Part shown: positions 12,352 to 14,658 of the stretch, piece by piece
How the letters are laid out: every line of letters begins with the position of its first letter
Position numbering within the stretch: position 1 is the first letter of the stretch
NCBI GenBank assembly: GCA_946479405.1
Contig: CAMLGD010000072.1
Coordinates: forward strand, 1 to 14,658
Direction: 5' to 3'
Length of the DNA: 14,658 bases
Source: an uncultured Vogesella sp.
Lineage (GTDB): Bacteria > Pseudomonadota > Gammaproteobacteria > Burkholderiales > Chromobacteriaceae
Made by a program: the position numbers and the translations under genes
The notes under the pieces: generated by a model
What the model was told of the DNA's origin: nothing
Databases searched by the model: none
What the model saw: the letters and a program-made list of their open reading frames with translations, nothing else

Positions 12352-14658
12352 TTACGCTGCCGCGCCCTTGCGGGTAGTCGGCGACGCCTCGAACGCTTTA
12401 CGCAGTTCGCCCAGTTTCTGCCGCGCTACCTTCAGCCCGGCGTCCTTGACATGGCCGAAGCCGCGCACGATTTCGTACTGCTTGATCATCTCGGTGGCGG
12501 TAGCCAGGTTGGCCGCGGTCAGCTTGCCGCTCAGCTCGGCCACCAGCGTCTCGAACTCGCCGATCAGCTCACGCTCCAGTTTGCGGTCGGCCTGGTAGCC
12601 GAACGGGTCCAGCGCAGTGCCACGCAGGCCCTTGCAGCGGGCGATCACGCCCATCGCCTTCAGCGCCCACGAGCCGAGGTTGATCTTCTTCGGCTGATGG
12701 CCGGTCATCCAGCTGGCGCCGAAGTGGAAGGTCAACTTCAGCTCGCCGTCGAACTGCGCCGCCAGCTCGCGCTGGAACTCGCCATCGCTGTACAGGCGCG
12801 CCACTTCGTACTCGTCCTTGTAGGCCAGCAGGTGGTAGTAGTTCTTTGCCACCGCCAGTGCCAGCGCGCTGCTGCCCGGCTTGGCCTGTTCTTCCGCCGC
12901 CTGCACTTTTGCCACCAGCGCCTTGTAACGGGCGGCCAGCTTGTCGTTCTGGTAGGCCACCAGCTCCTTGCTACGGTGATGCAGCACGCCGTCCACGGTT
13001 TCACGTGGAACGAATTGCACTACCGCCGACGGCGATACCAGCGTCTCTACCTTGAGCAGGTCATGCGCAGCGTGGCGGCCCCAGGTGAAGGCATCCTGGT
13101 TGAACTTCACCGCCGCGCCGTTCAGCTCGATGGCGTGCATGATGGCTTCCAGCGATACCGGCACCAGACCCTGCTGCCAGGCATAGCCGAGCATGAACAT
13201 ATTGGCGGCAATGGCATCGCCGGACAGCGCGGTGGCGATACGGGTGGCGTTGACCTCGGCATAGTTGGCCGCACCCACCGATTCGATGATGGCATCCTTC
13301 ATCGCCTTGGCCGGGAAGCGTGCATCCGGGTTTTTCAGGAAGGCGCTGGTCGGCGATTCGTAGCTGTTCACCACTACGTGGCTGAAGCCTTCGCGCATCT
13401 TGGCCACGGCTTCCTCGGCGGCAGTCACCACCAGGTCGCAACCCAGGATCAGGTTGGCGTCGCCGGCGGCGATACGCACCGCGTGCAGCTGCTGCTGGCT
13501 GTCGGCGATGCGCACGTGCGACCACACCGAGCCGCCTTTCTGCGCCAGGCCGGCCATGTCCAGCACCGTCACGCCCTTGTTGTCGAGGTGGGCGGCCATG
13601 CCCAGCACCTGGCCGATGGTGACCACGCCGGTGCCGCCGATGCCGGTAACCATGATGCCGTACGGCTCATGCGAGGCCGGCAGCTGCGGCATCGGCAGCG
13701 TGCCCATGCTGTCCAGGCTGCTCTTGCCGCTGCCGGATTTCTTCAGCTTGGCGCCGGACACCGACACGAAGCTGGGGCAGAAGCCTTCCACACAGCTGAA
13801 GTCCTTGTTGCAGCTGCTCTGGTCGATCTTGCGCTTGCGGCCCAGTGCGGTTTCCACCGGCAGTACCGACAGGCAACCGGATTTCTTGCTGCAGTCGCCG
13901 CAACCTTCGCACACGCGCTCATTGATGAACACGCGGCGATCCGGGTCGGGGAATTCGCCACGCTTGCGGCGGCGGCGCTTCTCGGCGGCACAGGTCTGAT
14001 CGTGGATCAGGATGGTGACGCCTTCCAGCTCGCGCAGTTCTTTCTGGATGCGGTCCAGCTCGCGGCGGTGGAACACTTCCACCCCCGGTGCCAGGCCTTC
14101 CTTCAGGCCGTGCGCGGTGCGGTACTTGTCCGGATCGTCACTGGTGATCACGATGCGGCCAACCCCTTCGGCCGCCACCTGGCGGGTAATCATCGGCACA
14201 TCCAGGTAGCCATCCACATGTTGGCCGCCGGTCATCGCCACCGCGTCGTTGTACAGAATCTTGTAGGTGATGTTGACCTTGCCAGCCACCGCGGCGCGGA
14301 TCGCCAGCAGGCCGGAGTGGAAGTAGGTGCCGTCACCGAGGTTGGTGAAGATGTGCTTGGTGCTGGTGAACGGCGCCTGGCCCAGCCAGGTGATGCCTTC
14401 GCCGCCCATCTGGGTGAAGGTCTTGGTGCTGTCGCCCTCGATCCAGTGCGCCATGTAGTGGCAGCCGATACCGGCCACCGCGCGGCTGCCTTCCGGCACC
14501 TTGGTGCTGGTGTTGTGCGGACAGCCGGAGCAGTAGTGCGGGATGCGGTTGATCGCCTCGCGCGGCTGCACCAGCTGCGCTTCTTTTTCTTCGTAGAACT
14601 TCAGCCGGTCGTGAATCACCGGGCTGTCATAGATATTGGCCAGCCGCTTGGCGATGGC
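12352..14658 (-). CDS. Indolepyruvate:ferredoxin oxidoreductase-type enzyme (partial, C-terminal)
   Basis: The frame stays open to the window edge, so the N-terminal part is missing; 768 residues are visible of a family that usually runs to about 1150-1200. These enzymes use thiamine diphosphate, CoA and iron-sulfur clusters to decarboxylate arylpyruvates from aromatic amino acid breakdown, passing electrons to ferredoxin. Numbering from the GTG at 14619: CSGCPHNTST (30-39), the TPP-binding region NLGDGTYFHSG (93-103) with ILYNDAVAMTGGQ (121-133), an atypical cysteine-rich stretch with C237, C240, C243 and C249 then C270, C276 and C281, and the gamma-type domain GIGGTGVVTIGQVLGMAA (326-343) with LAQKGGSVWSHVRIAD. 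The C-terminal third is the DUF6537-type extension. A parS-like site lies within it (12997-13012). The gene ends in its own terminator. Confidence 0.9.
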   Translation of the reverse strand, partial: AIAKRLANIYDSPVIHDRLKFYEEKEAQLVQPREAINRIPHYCSGCPHNTSTKVPEGSRAVAGIGCHYMAHWIEGDSTKTFTQMGGEGITWLGQAPFTSTKHIFTNLGDGTYFHSGLLAIRAAVAGKVNITYKILYNDAVAMTGGQHVDGYLDVPMITRQVAAEGVGRIVITSDDPDKYRTAHGLKEGLAPGVEVFHRRELDRIQKELRELEGVTILIHDQTCAAEKRRRRKRGEFPDPDRRVFINERVCEGCGDCSKKSGCLSVLPVETALGRKRKIDQSSCNKDFSCVEGFCPSFVSVSGAKLKKSGSGKSSLDSMGTLPMPQLPASHEPYGIMVTGIGGTGVVTIGQVLGMAAHLDNKGVTVLDMAGLAQKGGSVWSHVRIADSQQQLHAVRIAAGDANLILGCDLVVTAAEEAVAKMREGFSHVVVNSYESPTSAFLKNPDARFPAKAMKDAIIESVGAANYAEVNATRIATALSGDAIAANMFMLGYAWQQGLVPVSLEAIMHAIELNGAAVKFNQDAFTWGRHAAHDLLKVETLVSPSAVVQFVPRETVDGVLHHRSKELVAYQNDKLAARYKALVAKVQAAEEQAKPGSSALALAVAKNYYHLLAYKDEYEVARLYSDGEFQRELAAQFDGELKLTFHFGASWMTGHQPKKINLGSWALKAMGVIARCKGLRGTALDPFGYQADRKLERELIGEFETLVAELSGKLTAANLATATEMIKQYEIVRGFGHVKDAGLKVARQKLGELRKAFEASPTTRKGAAA
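12997..13012. promoter_or_regulatory. parS-like ParB-binding site
   Basis: GTTTCACGTGGAAC (12998-13011) fits the bacterial parS consensus GTTnCACGTGnAAC at every fixed base; the 16-mer matches the B. subtilis TGTTTCACGTGAAACA at 13 positions. On the coding strand it is read FVPRETV, with GTT and CCA codons that are uncommon in this GC-rich gene. Confidence 0.7.

Noticed and set aside
11945..14169. Further partial matches to the repeat (about 11945, 12506-12516 on minus, 14155)
   Set aside because: They share only the first 10-11 bases and fall in coding sequence, partly on the antisense strand. They may be decayed or chance copies, so they are not listed as features.

Overview
This GC-rich window looks like chromosome of a betaproteobacterium, most likely a Neisseriales/Chromobacteriaceae member (Chromobacterium, Vogesella or Aquitalea type). 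That placement is an inference from gene content: enteric-like pyrBI, a TctDE/TctCBA tricarboxylate locus, a long indolepyruvate:ferredoxin oxidoreductase, and a DNA-uptake-sequence-like repeat. I see no insertion sequence, prophage, CRISPR array, tRNA or rRNA. It reads as core chromosome, and a parS-like site suggests it may lie in the origin-proximal part.

Layout. (1) 1-290: 3' end of a chemotaxis receptor gene and its terminator. (2) 349-1995: the pyrBI operon (aspartate transcarbamoylase catalytic and regulatory chains), with a near-consensus -10, a 38-codon leader ORF that ends inside an intrinsic terminator (E. coli-type attenuation), and a terminator after pyrI. (3) 2038-2527: a solitary truncated haemoglobin gene. 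(4) 2556-4615, minus strand: a TctE-like sensor kinase and TctD-like response regulator that overlap by 4 bp. (5) 4845-8969, plus strand and divergent from them: a lone ABC-type periplasmic binding protein, then tctC, tctB and tctA. (6) 9042-10058: an AbrB-duplication membrane protein whose first codons overlap an intrinsic-terminator-like hairpin. (7) 10062-10625, minus: a YIP1-like membrane protein, convergent with the previous gene. (8) 10843-11070: a 75-residue protein of unknown function. (9) 11207-12127, minus: a DUF488-like protein and a MarR-family regulator in one transcription unit. (10) 12352 to the window end, minus: the C-terminal two thirds or so of an indolepyruvate:ferredoxin oxidoreductase-type enzyme, with its own terminator.

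How the parts work together. The centre is a self-contained carboxylate uptake module: a two-component system facing its target transporter, with an orphan binding protein placed where a PgtC-like extracytoplasmic sensor would be. The DUF488-marR promoter and the YIP1 promoter share an operator (TAAATATATCGT plus an inverted half) on the -10 and spacer, so the MarR protein probably represses both.

The strongest unexplained signal is the repeat GCGGCCAACCTT(TG): six copies of the 12-base core, four of the full 14 bases. Every copy is in the sense orientation of its gene; four sit just past stop codons or terminators, and two are embedded in-frame in the kinase and regulator genes. It behaves like a DNA uptake sequence but differs from the known Neisseria GCCGTCTGAA family. 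The second is a parS site (GTTNCACGTGNAAC) inside the oxidoreductase gene.
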